A stretch of DNA of 34,923 nucleotides from an uncultured Prevotella sp. (GTDB lineage Bacteria > Bacteroidota > Bacteroidia > Bacteroidales > Bacteroidaceae), in contig CAMVOS010000025.1 in assembly GCA_947169185.1 (NCBI GenBank), positions 1 to 34,923 of the forward strand, given 5' to 3'. The notes beneath the pieces are model-generated. The model had not been told where the DNA came from, did not search any database, and saw nothing but the letters and a program-made list of their open reading frames with translations. The position numbers and the translations under genes are program-made. Of the stretch, positions 15,398 to 23,346 are shown in pieces. Numbering within the stretch: position 1 is the stretch's first letter; each line of letters starts with the position of its first letter.

Positions 15398-17735
15398 CGA
15401 CCTTTTAGATGCACTCAATCCAGGACAACGTGCCGCTGTCGAATATTGCGATGGACCACAACTTGTCATTGCAGGAGCTGGTTCAGGAAAAACACGTGTG
15501 CTGACCTATAAGATAGCTTACCTGCTGGAGCAGGGTTATATGCCTTGGAACATTCTCGCACTCACCTTTACCAACAAGGCTGCTCGTGAAATGAAGGAAC
15601 GCATTGGACGTCTTGTAGGACAAGAGCGTGCTCAGCGTCTTGTGATGGGAACATTCCATTCTGTCTTTGCTCGAATTCTTCGTGCAGAAGCCGAGACAAT
15701 CGGTTTCAACGCTAATTTTACAATATATGATCAGGCAGACTCGCGCTCGCTTGTTAAGAACATTATCAAGGAGATGCAACTAGATGATAAGGTCTACAAG
15801 TCTAATAGCGTAGCCGACCGCATATCGATGGCCAAAAACCATCTGTTGATGCCCCACGCTTATGAAACCAGTTTGTGGGCGGCAGACGATGTACAAAAGA
15901 AGCGTCCGCATGTGGCTACTATATATAATAGGTATGTAGAGCGTTGTCGACAGGCAAATGCGATGGACTTTGATGATCTGCTCGTCCAGACTTATCTCCT
16001 GCTGAAACATGAGGATATTTGCCAAAAGTACGTTGAGCGCTTTCGCTACGTACTTGTCGACGAGTATCAGGATACGAACTATGCCCAGCAGGAAATAGTG
16101 CTGCTGCTCACACAAGGGCATGGGCATGTCTGTGTGGTTGGCGACGATGCACAAAGCATCTATAGCTTTCGAGGGGCTAATATCGATAATATTCTTGACT
16201 TCCAGAAGAAGTATCCACAAGGTACGCGCCTTTTTAAACTAGAACAAAACTATCGTTCGACACAGCTCATCGTTGAAGCTGCTAACTCACTGATTCGTAA
16301 AAATGAGCGTCAGATACGTAAAGATGTATTCAGCGAGAATGAACAAGGCGAGCGCCTGACGCTGAAACCAGCCTACAGCGATAAAGAGGAGGCCATCATC
16401 GTTTGCAACGATATCAAGCGCATTCGCCGTCAAGAAGGTGCTGACTATAGTGACTTTGCCATTCTATATCGCACCAATGCGCAGAGTCGTTCTTTCGAAG
16501 AGCAAATGCGAAAAGATAATATTCCGTATCGTATCTATGGTGGGCTCTCTTTCTATCAACGTAAGGAAATCAAGGATGTCATCGCCTACTTCCGTGTAGT
16601 GGCTAATCCTAATGATGAAGAGGCTTTGCGTCGCATTATCAATTATCCCACACGTGGTATTGGTGATACCACAGTAGGTAAGATAGTCGAAATGGCCAAT
16701 TTGCATCATGTATCACTTTGGACAGTTATCCAACAGCCTATCGTCTTTGGATTGTCTCTTGCAAAAGGTACGCTTTCAAAACTTGAAGCCTTCTGTGCGC
16801 TGATCGATGGTTGGCGTCAACGTATCGATCAGGAAGATGCATACGTATTGGGGCATGCCATAATCATGGAGAGTGGTATCAGCAAGGAAATATATAGTTC
16901 GAATAATCCTGATGACCTCTCCCGGCAAGAGAATCTTGAAGAGTTTCTTGGTGGTATGCAGGATTTCGTTGAGAGTCGTCGTGAGGAGGGCATGGAAAAC
17001 GAGATTCTGCTACCCGATTTCCTGCAGGAGGTGGCTCTGCTTACCGATCTTGATAGTGATGATGGTGTCGATCAGCCCAAGGTCGCACTTATGACTGTTC
17101 ATGCAGCAAAAGGTCTTGAATTTCCTACAGTCTTTGTTGTTGGTCTTGAAGAAAATATCTTCCCTTCGCCTATGTGTATAGGTTCAATGCGAGAATTAGA
17201 AGAGGAACGACGTCTGCTTTACGTAGCTATCACGCGTGCTGAGAAACATTGTATTCTGACTTGTGCTCAAAACCGTTTCCGTTACGGACGTATGGAGTAT
17301 GACACACCATCACGTTTTATACGCGATATCGATCCTGCCTTGCTTCGTGTCGAGGGTAGTGGTTTTTCCAGCTCTTCAAACGAATTTGGTATATCTAGAT
17401 CTTCTAGTAATTCTAGTTTCTCTAGACCATCTAGTAATACTAGACCGTCTAGCCCCTCTCGTTTCCAGAATCCACGACCTGTGGCTACACAATTCGTTGC
17501 AGACCCGAAACCGCGTCTTATGCCTGTTCGACGTGAAGCCCCAGCTTCACAATCGGCAGCCATTGGTAATATTGGTCTGCATGAAGGCAATGTAATTGAA
17601 CATCAACGTTTCGGTCTTGGTACCGTAATTAAAGTTGAGGGTTCTGGTGAAAACGCTAAAGCTACTGTTGCTTTTAAAAACGCAGGTACAAAGCAACTGT
17701 TGTTGAAGTTTGCGAAATATACGATTGTTGGTTAA
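15390..17735 (+). CDS. UvrD/PcrA-type superfamily 1A DNA helicase
   Basis: A 781-residue ATP-dependent 3'-5' DNA helicase for repair and replication-conflict resolution. Motifs in order: Q-motif region NPGQRAAV, Walker A AGAGSGKT (28-35), motif Ia TFTNKAAREMKERI, Walker B VDEYQDTN (D224, E225), GDDAQSIYSFRGA, QNYRS, the late motif TVHAAKGLEF, and VAITRAEKH. After the motor core comes a Ser/Arg/Pro-rich linker built on a 9-bp repeat (17394-17456). A small C-terminal domain follows (HQRFGLGTVIKVEG...), like the PcrA tudor-type domain that contacts RNA polymerase. It overlaps the preceding lipoprotein gene by 8 bases. Confidence 0.94.
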   Translation: MNNDLLDALNPGQRAAVEYCDGPQLVIAGAGSGKTRVLTYKIAYLLEQGYMPWNILALTFTNKAAREMKERIGRLVGQERAQRLVMGTFHSVFARILRAEAETIGFNANFTIYDQADSRSLVKNIIKEMQLDDKVYKSNSVADRISMAKNHLLMPHAYETSLWAADDVQKKRPHVATIYNRYVERCRQANAMDFDDLLVQTYLLLKHEDICQKYVERFRYVLVDEYQDTNYAQQEIVLLLTQGHGHVCVVGDDAQSIYSFRGANIDNILDFQKKYPQGTRLFKLEQNYRSTQLIVEAANSLIRKNERQIRKDVFSENEQGERLTLKPAYSDKEEAIIVCNDIKRIRRQEGADYSDFAILYRTNAQSRSFEEQMRKDNIPYRIYGGLSFYQRKEIKDVIAYFRVVANPNDEEALRRIINYPTRGIGDTTVGKIVEMANLHHVSLWTVIQQPIVFGLSLAKGTLSKLEAFCALIDGWRQRIDQEDAYVLGHAIIMESGISKEIYSSNNPDDLSRQENLEEFLGGMQDFVESRREEGMENEILLPDFLQEVALLTDLDSDDGVDQPKVALMTVHAAKGLEFPTVFVVGLEENIFPSPMCIGSMRELEEERRLLYVAITRAEKHCILTCAQNRFRYGRMEYDTPSRFIRDIDPALLRVEGSGFSSSSNEFGISRSSSNSSFSRPSSNTRPSSPSRFQNPRPVATQFVADPKPRLMPVRREAPASQSAAIGNIGLHEGNVIEHQRFGLGTVIKVEGSGENAKATVAFKNAGTKQLLLKFAKYTIVG
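17394..17456 (+). repeat. 9-bp minisatellite (seven units) in the helicase linker
   Basis: Seven consecutive 9-bp units begin TCTAG (the sixth ACTAG) at 17394, 17403, 17412, 17421, 17430, 17439 and 17448. They encode the tripeptide pattern Ser-(Arg or Ser)-X: SRS, SSN, SSF, SRP, SSN, TRP, SSP. Unit gain or loss would keep the reading frame, changing only linker length between the motor core and the C-terminal domain. Confidence 0.9.
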
Positions 17736-17764
17736 TAGCTATAAATGCTATCAAGCAATAGTCA

Positions 17765-17811
17765 TTAAAGCGCTTCATCTTCTGGACGTTCCAAAAGACG
17801 AGGCGCTTTAA
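17765..17811. terminator. Long hairpin between the convergent helicase and small-ORF genes
   Basis: A 22-bp stem with two mismatches and one G-T pair (arms 17765-17786 and 17790-17811, loop CGT) lies 30 bases after the helicase stop. On the plus strand it is followed by a partly T-rich stretch, so it may end helicase transcription. On the minus strand the same bases encode the C-terminus and stop of the 43-residue small ORF. T-runs are weak on both sides. Confidence 0.55.
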
Positions 17812-17896
17812 CTGTTAGATGTTTCTTTTTGCGTAGATAAGCTGCCTTACGCATCTCATATTCTTCGTAATGGCGCTCTAAATAATTATCAGCCAT
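17765..17896 (-). CDS. Conserved-looking small protein of 43 residues
   Basis: An ORF of 43 codons starts 4 bases after the DUF4270 gene stop on the same strand (ATG at 17896-17894, stop 17767-17765). The product begins MADNYLERHYEEYEMRKAAY and continues with a basic stretch (LRKKKHL), ending PEDEAL. It is highly charged and probably helical, with no signal peptide or membrane segment. I believe similar short MADNYLE-type ORFs occur in other Bacteroidales genomes, but this was not checked. Its 3' third coincides with a long hairpin, so part of the sequence may be constrained by RNA structure instead of protein. Function unknown. Confidence 0.55.
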   Translation of the reverse strand: MADNYLERHYEEYEMRKAAYLRKKKHLTVKAPRLLERPEDEAL

Positions 17897-17900
17897 CAGC

Positions 17901-19358
17901 TTATTTACTTTGATTATAGATAATGCTGATTTTTACTGGCATATGGGAATTCTGACTACCGCCCACTAGTCGTGTACTTGTAATAGCCATCTCATTGTTT
18001 ATCCCGGTAACAGTTGCCGAAGAATACGATGACGTCCTAACAGTACTTGTCTTTACGGGAATCAGCACAACTTTATTCCAGTTCTTTGAGCCATTATTAC
18101 GAATCGTATACATATGGTTGATTAGACTGGATATGTTGTTGTATGTGTAAGTATTCAAAATAGCATTATAAACAGCTAAGAACGATGTGCGATTATTAGT
18201 GACACTATTCTTTTCAAAAAAGGCATATAGTGAGTCGCTTTCAATCATAAGCAACTCAGTGGCATCGTTTAATAAATCATCAGTCCTATCATTCTGGTCA
18301 ACCATTCGCTGGAATGTAATTTTCGCAGAAATGATAGAATCATTACTATGCCCCTTCTTAATGTCATCAATAGGCAAGGTTACTTCTGTAAAGATGCCTG
18401 CTGGTGTCTTAAGATAAGTGCAATCATTGACTTTGCTGACCAGACTGTCAATCTTGCCCTTGTCGTTAGAGATATGAGTTGTTTGCATGACCTCCTCTGT
18501 GGATAAAAAGGTCTTGCTACCTGTATATTCTTTGCCGTCTGCCTTGAATTTGTAATTAACAACCAACTGAACGTTAAGTATTTCTGCCATCACACCTTGT
18601 CCATCAACCATTTTGAAGTAGAAACCAGGACATACGTTTTTGATAAACGAGATGGAATTCTTGAAATATTCAGGATGCTGATAATAGGTGCGTAAAATAT
18701 AGGTGCCATAGTTGTTATAAACAGTAGCGTCCTTTGCCTTATACTGCTTGTTCAGTGGTATGCTGATATAAGAATAGTAGTTGTTGTTCATACGAACAGT
18801 ACGCATACTATCTGACAAGGTTAAGTCGACCATTGTATATAATTTGGCTTGTCTAATTCCATCGTTGCGAATATAGCCGCTGGCCTCAGGATTGAAGTTT
18901 GAATAGTATAATTTATTTTCTTCAATCGGCTTGTCAAGTTCTTCAACCATCAGTTTCATCGCAGTCAACGAGTCACCTAAATAGCTGTTGATAACCACAT
19001 TGAGATAACATGATGTAGCTATAGGTTCGCCTCCTGCATCGAGGGAGGTAATATTACCCTTTCCAGGAAAGAGTATGTTAACTTCGTTCTCAAGCACATT
19101 AAACTGTGTGGTAAAGTCACTAGTGATATAAGTTCCTGTCTCAGGATCCTTGATACGACCTAAATAGCTGTAGGAACTGCGAGCTAATACAGAATCAGCC
19201 TTGATAGATTGGGTAGATACTATGAATGTATCTGGAATAAGACTGAAGCGGTCTGCATCACTAGTTAGTGAGTAGCCCATTTTATTTGTATTCTCATCAC
19301 ATGAAGAGATTGCAATCGTTAACATTGCAATCCCAGCCATAAGCAATTTTCTCATCAT
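17901..19358 (-). CDS. DUF4270 family lipoprotein
   Basis: A 485-residue predicted envelope lipoprotein. The type II signal peptide ends AISSC with the modified cysteine at residue 20, followed by DENTNKMGYSL. The body is rich in beta-strand patterns (SSYSYLGRIKDPETGTYITSDFTTQF), typical of the Bacteroidota DUF4270 family, whose function is not established. It lies 49 bases downstream of the glycogen-synthase-like gene on the same strand and 4 bases upstream of a 43-residue ORF, so the three probably share a transcript. I recall the pairing with a GT5-like half protein next to panC as common in Bacteroidales. The start could be either of two adjacent ATGs (19358 or 19355). Confidence 0.83.
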   Translation of the reverse strand: MMRKLLMAGIAMLTIAISSCDENTNKMGYSLTSDADRFSLIPDTFIVSTQSIKADSVLARSSYSYLGRIKDPETGTYITSDFTTQFNVLENEVNILFPGKGNITSLDAGGEPIATSCYLNVVINSYLGDSLTAMKLMVEELDKPIEENKLYYSNFNPEASGYIRNDGIRQAKLYTMVDLTLSDSMRTVRMNNNYYSYISIPLNKQYKAKDATVYNNYGTYILRTYYQHPEYFKNSISFIKNVCPGFYFKMVDGQGVMAEILNVQLVVNYKFKADGKEYTGSKTFLSTEEVMQTTHISNDKGKIDSLVSKVNDCTYLKTPAGIFTEVTLPIDDIKKGHSNDSIISAKITFQRMVDQNDRTDDLLNDATELLMIESDSLYAFFEKNSVTNNRTSFLAVYNAILNTYTYNNISSLINHMYTIRNNGSKNWNKVVLIPVKTSTVRTSSYSSATVTGINNEMAITSTRLVGGSQNSHMPVKISIIYNQSK

Positions 19359-19407
19359 TGAAATTATCCGTTATTCTTACAGAAATTATCCTTAAAACAT
19401 TAAAAAA

Positions 19408-20205
19408 TCAAATTTTCTCGTAGAAATCCTCGTATGCTTGAGCAAAGTCATCACCAGAATAGGAGAGGGTGGGGATATTGTTTTCAGCAGCATATTTCAT
19501 GAGTTCTTTGTTCACGTTTTTATGAGCTGCAATGACACCGTCACTATAGTCAATAGCCAACTTGCCAAGTTCTTCGAAGGTAAATTTGTCATCATACTTC
19601 TTCAGCAGATCAGCTTTAGCATCTTTGAATACGACACACTGCTTGAAGTTGGGACCTAAATCGGACTTAAAACTCTTTGGAAAAAGTGATGTGATAACTT
19701 TGGTATTGGCAAATGAAGGCTCTTCATGATAGGCAGTCTTGATATACAAAGGAACAACGGCTCCCATCCATCCTTGCACGTGAATGATATCAGGTACCCA
19801 TCGCAATTTCTTGACAGTCTCTAAAACACCTCTTGCAAAAAAGATGGCTCGTTCACCATTGTCAGCATAGTCCTTACCTTCTTCATCAACTGTCATCTGG
19901 CGCTTGGCAAAGTAATCGTCGTTGTCGATAAAATACACCTGTACTCGTGTTTGATTGATGGTTGCAACCTTGATAATCAAAGGATGGTCGGTATCGTCGA
20001 TAATCAGATTCATACCAGACAGACGGATTACTTCGTGCAACATGCCACGACGTTCGTTAATCATACCCCATTTGGGCATAAAAGTACGGATTTCGTGACC
20101 TGTTTCCTGCATAGCCTGCGGAAGAGCCTTACCCATCAGCGAGAGGTCGCTGTCGGCAACATATGGAGTAATCTCCTGGTTAATGAAAAGAATCTTTTTT
20201 GCCAT
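19408..20205 (-). CDS. Stand-alone glycogen/starch synthase-like N-terminal domain protein
   Basis: A 265-residue cytoplasmic protein resembling only the N-terminal Rossmann half of GT5 glycogen synthase. It begins KKILFINQEITPYV, and the family-like segments TFMPKWGMINERRG, VYFIDNDDYF and DIIHVQGWMGAVVPLYIK are visible. A full synthase is about 470-500 residues with a second nucleotide-binding domain, absent here: the next gene encodes an unrelated lipoprotein. The ADP-glucose-binding KxGGLGD motif expected after the first strand is replaced by VADSDLSLMG, and HDW by QGW. It is therefore unlikely to be a self-sufficient glycogen synthase and may be regulatory or a repurposed binding protein. 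No frameshift or remnant of the missing half is seen, so it looks intact in this form. Confidence 0.8.
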   Translation of the reverse strand: MAKKILFINQEITPYVADSDLSLMGKALPQAMQETGHEIRTFMPKWGMINERRGMLHEVIRLSGMNLIIDDTDHPLIIKVATINQTRVQVYFIDNDDYFAKRQMTVDEEGKDYADNGERAIFFARGVLETVKKLRWVPDIIHVQGWMGAVVPLYIKTAYHEEPSFANTKVITSLFPKSFKSDLGPNFKQCVVFKDAKADLLKKYDDKFTFEELGKLAIDYSDGVIAAHKNVNKELMKYAAENNIPTLSYSGDDFAQAYEDFYEKI

Positions 20206-20226
20206 ATTGCATTATTTATCCGAATG

Positions 20227-20234
20227 CAAAGTTA
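20227..20234 (-). promoter_or_regulatory. -7 box of the GT5-like/DUF4270 operon
   Basis: Read on the minus strand, 20234-20227 is TAACTTTG, a perfect TAnnTTTG, 21 bases before the start codon at 20205. The nearest TTTG upstream (20261-20258) is 23 bases away, slightly longer than the usual spacing. The opposite strand shows only a weak candidate for panC (TTATTTTG, 20340-20347). Confidence 0.55.
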
Positions 20235-20398
20235 CGAAAAATAATTCACAAAACCGCCAAAACGTGCAATTTTTAGATTTTTTTGCCCCTATTTTGGCAT
20301 ATTTTCATAATATTTTTTTCTTATTTGGTAAAAAAGTTGTTATTTTGCACCCCGAAACTGAAATAGTTTGTAGAAAGTAAATAGATATATCAGAATTA

Positions 20399-21253
20399 AT
20401 GCTTAAGGTATTTAATAGGATTGTGGATCTTCAGAACCAACTTTTTGAGGACCGCAAGCAAGGTAAAGAGATTGGATTAGTACCGACGATGGGCGCACTG
20501 CATGAAGGACATGCCTCGTTGGTACGTCGCAGTGTTAAGGAAAATGGAATTACAGTGGTATCAGTTTTTGTCAATCCTACACAGTTCAACGACAAGAACG
20601 ACTTGAAGAACTACCCCCGTACTTTGGACGCAGACTGTAAGCTGTTAGAGACTTGTGGTGCTGACTATGTGTTGGCTCCCAGTGTCGAGGAGATGTACCC
20701 CACACCCGATACGCGACAGTTTGAATATCCCCCTGTCTCAACCGTTATGGAGGGTGCTCATCGCCCAGGTCATTTTAATGGCGTATGTCAGGTGGTAAGT
20801 CGTTTGTTTTATATTGTCAAGCCCCTCCGAGCCTATTTTGGTGAGAAGGACTGGCAGCAGATTGCTGTTGTCAAGGCTATGGTCAAGCATTTGGGCTTAC
20901 CTGTTCAGATTGTGGAGTGCGACATTGTTCGTGATGACGACGGATTGGCCCGTAGCAGTCGTAACACGCTGCTTTCGAAAGACGAGCGTGCTATAGCCCC
21001 CGCTATTTATAAAGCCTTGAAGGACAGTTTGGTCTATGCCAAGAAACATACGGTTAAGGAAACCCACGACAAGGTGGTGGCAGATATCAATGCTGTCGAC
21101 GGATTGGATGTGGAATACTTCTCTATTGTTGATGGCAATACGCTGCAAGACGTTGAAAACTGGGACGATACGCCATACGTTGTAGGCTGTATCACCGTCT
21201 ATTGTGGTAAGACTCCCATTCGCCTCATCGACCATATCAAATATAAATCGTAA
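20399..21253 (+). CDS. panC: Pantothenate synthetase (pantoate-beta-alanine ligase)
   Basis: This 284-residue cytoplasmic enzyme joins pantoate and beta-alanine with ATP to make pantothenate, the vitamin precursor of coenzyme A. The adenylate-forming signature [13 protein letters not shown] carries H35 and H38. It is followed by [16 protein letters not shown], the [14 protein letters not shown] segment, FGEKDWQQ, and the KMSKS-equivalent [10 protein letters not shown]. Length is standard. panD, which makes the beta-alanine substrate, starts 13 bases downstream. Confidence 0.97.
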   Translation: MLKVFNRIVDLQNQLFEDRKQGKEIGLVPTMGALHEGHASLVRRSVKENGITVVSVFVNPTQFNDKNDLKNYPRTLDADCKLLETCGADYVLAPSVEEMYPTPDTRQFEYPPVSTVMEGAHRPGHFNGVCQVVSRLFYIVKPLRAYFGEKDWQQIAVVKAMVKHLGLPVQIVECDIVRDDDGLARSSRNTLLSKDERAIAPAIYKALKDSLVYAKKHTVKETHDKVVADINAVDGLDVEYFSIVDGNTLQDVENWDDTPYVVGCITVYCGKTPIRLIDHIKYKS

Positions 21254-21266
21254 ATTGTAAATCGAT

Positions 21267-21611
21267 ATGATGATAGAAGTAATGAAGTCGAAGCTGCACT
21301 GTGTTACAGTGACAGAGGCCAATCTAAATTATATGGGTAGCATCACGATTGATGAAGACTTGATGGATGCTGCCAATCTGATAGCTGGTGAGAAAGTGCA
21401 AGTGCTCGACAATAACAATGGTGAGCGCTTCGAAACCTATATCATTAAGGGTGAGCGCGGTTCTGGGTGCATTTGTCTGAATGGCGCAGCAGCGCGTCGT
21501 GTACAGGTGGGCGATGTGGTCATCATCATCTCGTATGCCTTGATGGATTTTGAGGAGGCTAAGACCTTCAAGCCGACAGTGGTATTCCCTAAAGAGGGGA
21601 ATACGCTGTAG
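21267..21611 (+). CDS. panD: Aspartate 1-decarboxylase (pyruvoyl enzyme precursor)
   Basis: This 114-residue proenzyme decarboxylates aspartate to beta-alanine for the adjacent panC. Self-cleavage between G24 and S25 (in NYMGSITID) creates the pyruvoyl cofactor, at the same residue number as in E. coli. Other family marks are [10 protein letters not shown] near the N-terminus, [16 protein letters not shown], and [10 protein letters not shown] near the end. The start at 21267 or the next ATG at 21270 fits equally. Only 4 bases separate its stop from that of the convergent helicase gene. Confidence 0.96.
   Translation: MMIEVMKSKLHCVTVTEANLNYMGSITIDEDLMDAANLIAGEKVQVLDNNNGERFETYIIKGERGSGCICLNGAAARRVQVGDVVIIISYALMDFEEAKTFKPTVVFPKEGNTL
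21582..21604. terminator. Possible shared hairpin at the panD/helicase convergence
   Basis: An 8-bp inverted repeat (GTATTCCC 21582-21589, GGGAATAC 21597-21604, 7-base loop) lies in the last codons of panD. The convergent helicase gene ends at 21616, and no other terminator is visible between them. No T-run follows on either strand, so intrinsic termination is doubtful. Confidence 0.3.
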
Positions 21612-21615
21612 AGGT

Positions 21616-23346
21616 TTACTTCTTTTGTAGCTTTTTGAGCCTTCTCTTGGCTTCTGGTGCCTCCGGATAGAGCTCCAAAGCTTTCTGGTAATTGCGAATA
21701 GCAGCATCTTTCATGTGCTCCTGTTCGCATTCCTTGCCTAATAATGTATATTCAACAGCCAGTCGCTTCAGCAGTTCTTCGCGTCTCGCTATCTCTGTAT
21801 TCAGGTTCTCGATTTGCAGTTTTTGCTGGTTAATAATACCAAGCTTTCGACGGATATAGCGCTGAACGACAGGCTTTTCGATGTCGTAGCGTGAGTGGAT
21901 GGCCAAGAAGAAGTTCTTGAGGAATGCGTCGAAGTCCTGGCGATCGAATGCTTCTACTGCATCATGATACTCTTTATCTGCCTTGCTCTCGTAAATGGCT
22001 TGGCGCATCAGCTTGTTGTCGTTATAGCGACGTGCAAACTGTACCACCTCACCACGCACGAAGATGTCCGAACGACGGATGGGCTCTTCGAGTGTGATAC
22101 CTTTCAGTGACGTACAGCGAGAGAGTGCCACATAGGTTTGTCCGCCAGCAAAGGCTCCGCCCCCCGAGAAGTCTATCTTTACTTGTCGGAACGTCAGACC
22201 CTGGCTCTTGTGTACGGTAATGGCCCATGCCAGTCGTAGGGGAAACTGCTTGAAGGTCCCTAGCAGCTCCTCGACAATTTTCTGTTCCTTCTCATCATAC
22301 GTATAGCGCATGTTCTCCCAAATTTCTACACCAACATCGTATTCATGGCCATCTTCATCGCACACGCCAATAATACCCTCTTCCTCATCTATGCCGATTA
22401 CAATACCTATCGTACCGTTGACCCAGCGTTTCTCCTTATCGTTCTTGACAAAGATGACTTGCGCGCCAGGTTTGATTTCCAACTCCATAGGCGCAGGGAG
22501 CGACGTCAGTGGGAAATCGCCTTTAATAACTCCTTTGAATGTCGAGCTATCACCGTCTAACTCGCTCAGTTTCTGCTCGTTCAGCCAGTCTACCGTATCA
22601 CGACGTGTAGCCAGTGTGATTTCGAGGTTTCGTGACGATGGCTCGTACTTGGCACCATATCGCGAGTTGATGGCCTGCAAATCTTGATCAGTAGCTTGAT
22701 TCTCACGGATACGGTCTAGAATGGCGATGAATTCCGCATCGCTCTGACGATAGACCTTACGCAACTCGATGCTGACAAGCTGCATCTCCTGCCAAACCTT
22801 CGCAGCAAAGAAGTAAGCGGAGGCGTAGAAGGGTTGCATCAGCCGCCACTCGTCTTCCTTGATGACGGGCTCCAACTGGAAGATGTCGCCCACCAGTAAC
22901 AGCTGCTTGCCACCAAATGGTTCCCGCATGTTACGGCAATAGATGCGCAATACTTTGTCAATAAAGTCGATGATGTCAGCTCTGACCATCGATATCTCGT
23001 CGATGATGATGAGCTCCAGTTCTCGCAATAACTTGGTGAGTTCACCATTATACTTCAGCGTCTTTCTGATATTCCTTGCATTATAGCGTGAGTCGTTAGG
23101 CAATAGTGGGTGAAAGGGTAGTTTGAAGAAACTGTGTAACGTCTGACCACTAGCATTGATGGCAGCAATGCCTGTAGGCGCCAGGATCACATGCTTCTTC
23201 TTTGTGTGTTGCGATACGTAGCGCAGAAAAGTAGACTTACCCGTCCCCGCTTTTCCTGTCAGGAATAACGAGCGACGGGTATATTGTATAATCTGGAGTG
23301 CCTGCTGCCACTCCTGGTTCTCAAGGTCTAACGTTTCTAAATCCAT
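21616..23346 (-). CDS. Pif1-like superfamily 1B helicase with C-terminal TPR-like segment
   Basis: A 576-residue ATP-dependent 5'-3' DNA helicase candidate. Walker A is GKAGTGKST (31-39), followed by LAPTGIAAINASGQTLHSFF (motif Ia of Pif1/RecD-like enzymes), Walker B LIIIDEISMV, GDIFQLEPV, and the late motif AWAITVHKSQGLTF with YVALSRC. After the motor, a coiled-coil-like stretch (QQKLQIENLNTEIARREELL) leads into a tetratricopeptide-like repeat (AAIRNYQKALELYPEAPEA), an unusual appendage that may bind a partner protein. The start abuts the PBP1A stop with no gap, so it is last in the lpx operon. Roles could include G-quadruplex or R-loop unwinding (family inference). Confidence 0.88.
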   Translation of the reverse strand: MDLETLDLENQEWQQALQIIQYTRRSLFLTGKAGTGKSTFLRYVSQHTKKKHVILAPTGIAAINASGQTLHSFFKLPFHPLLPNDSRYNARNIRKTLKYNGELTKLLRELELIIIDEISMVRADIIDFIDKVLRIYCRNMREPFGGKQLLLVGDIFQLEPVIKEDEWRLMQPFYASAYFFAAKVWQEMQLVSIELRKVYRQSDAEFIAILDRIRENQATDQDLQAINSRYGAKYEPSSRNLEITLATRRDTVDWLNEQKLSELDGDSSTFKGVIKGDFPLTSLPAPMELEIKPGAQVIFVKNDKEKRWVNGTIGIVIGIDEEEGIIGVCDEDGHEYDVGVEIWENMRYTYDEKEQKIVEELLGTFKQFPLRLAWAITVHKSQGLTFRQVKIDFSGGGAFAGGQTYVALSRCTSLKGITLEEPIRRSDIFVRGEVVQFARRYNDNKLMRQAIYESKADKEYHDAVEAFDRQDFDAFLKNFFLAIHSRYDIEKPVVQRYIRRKLGIINQQKLQIENLNTEIARREELLKRLAVEYTLLGKECEQEHMKDAAIRNYQKALELYPEAPEAKRRLKKLQKK

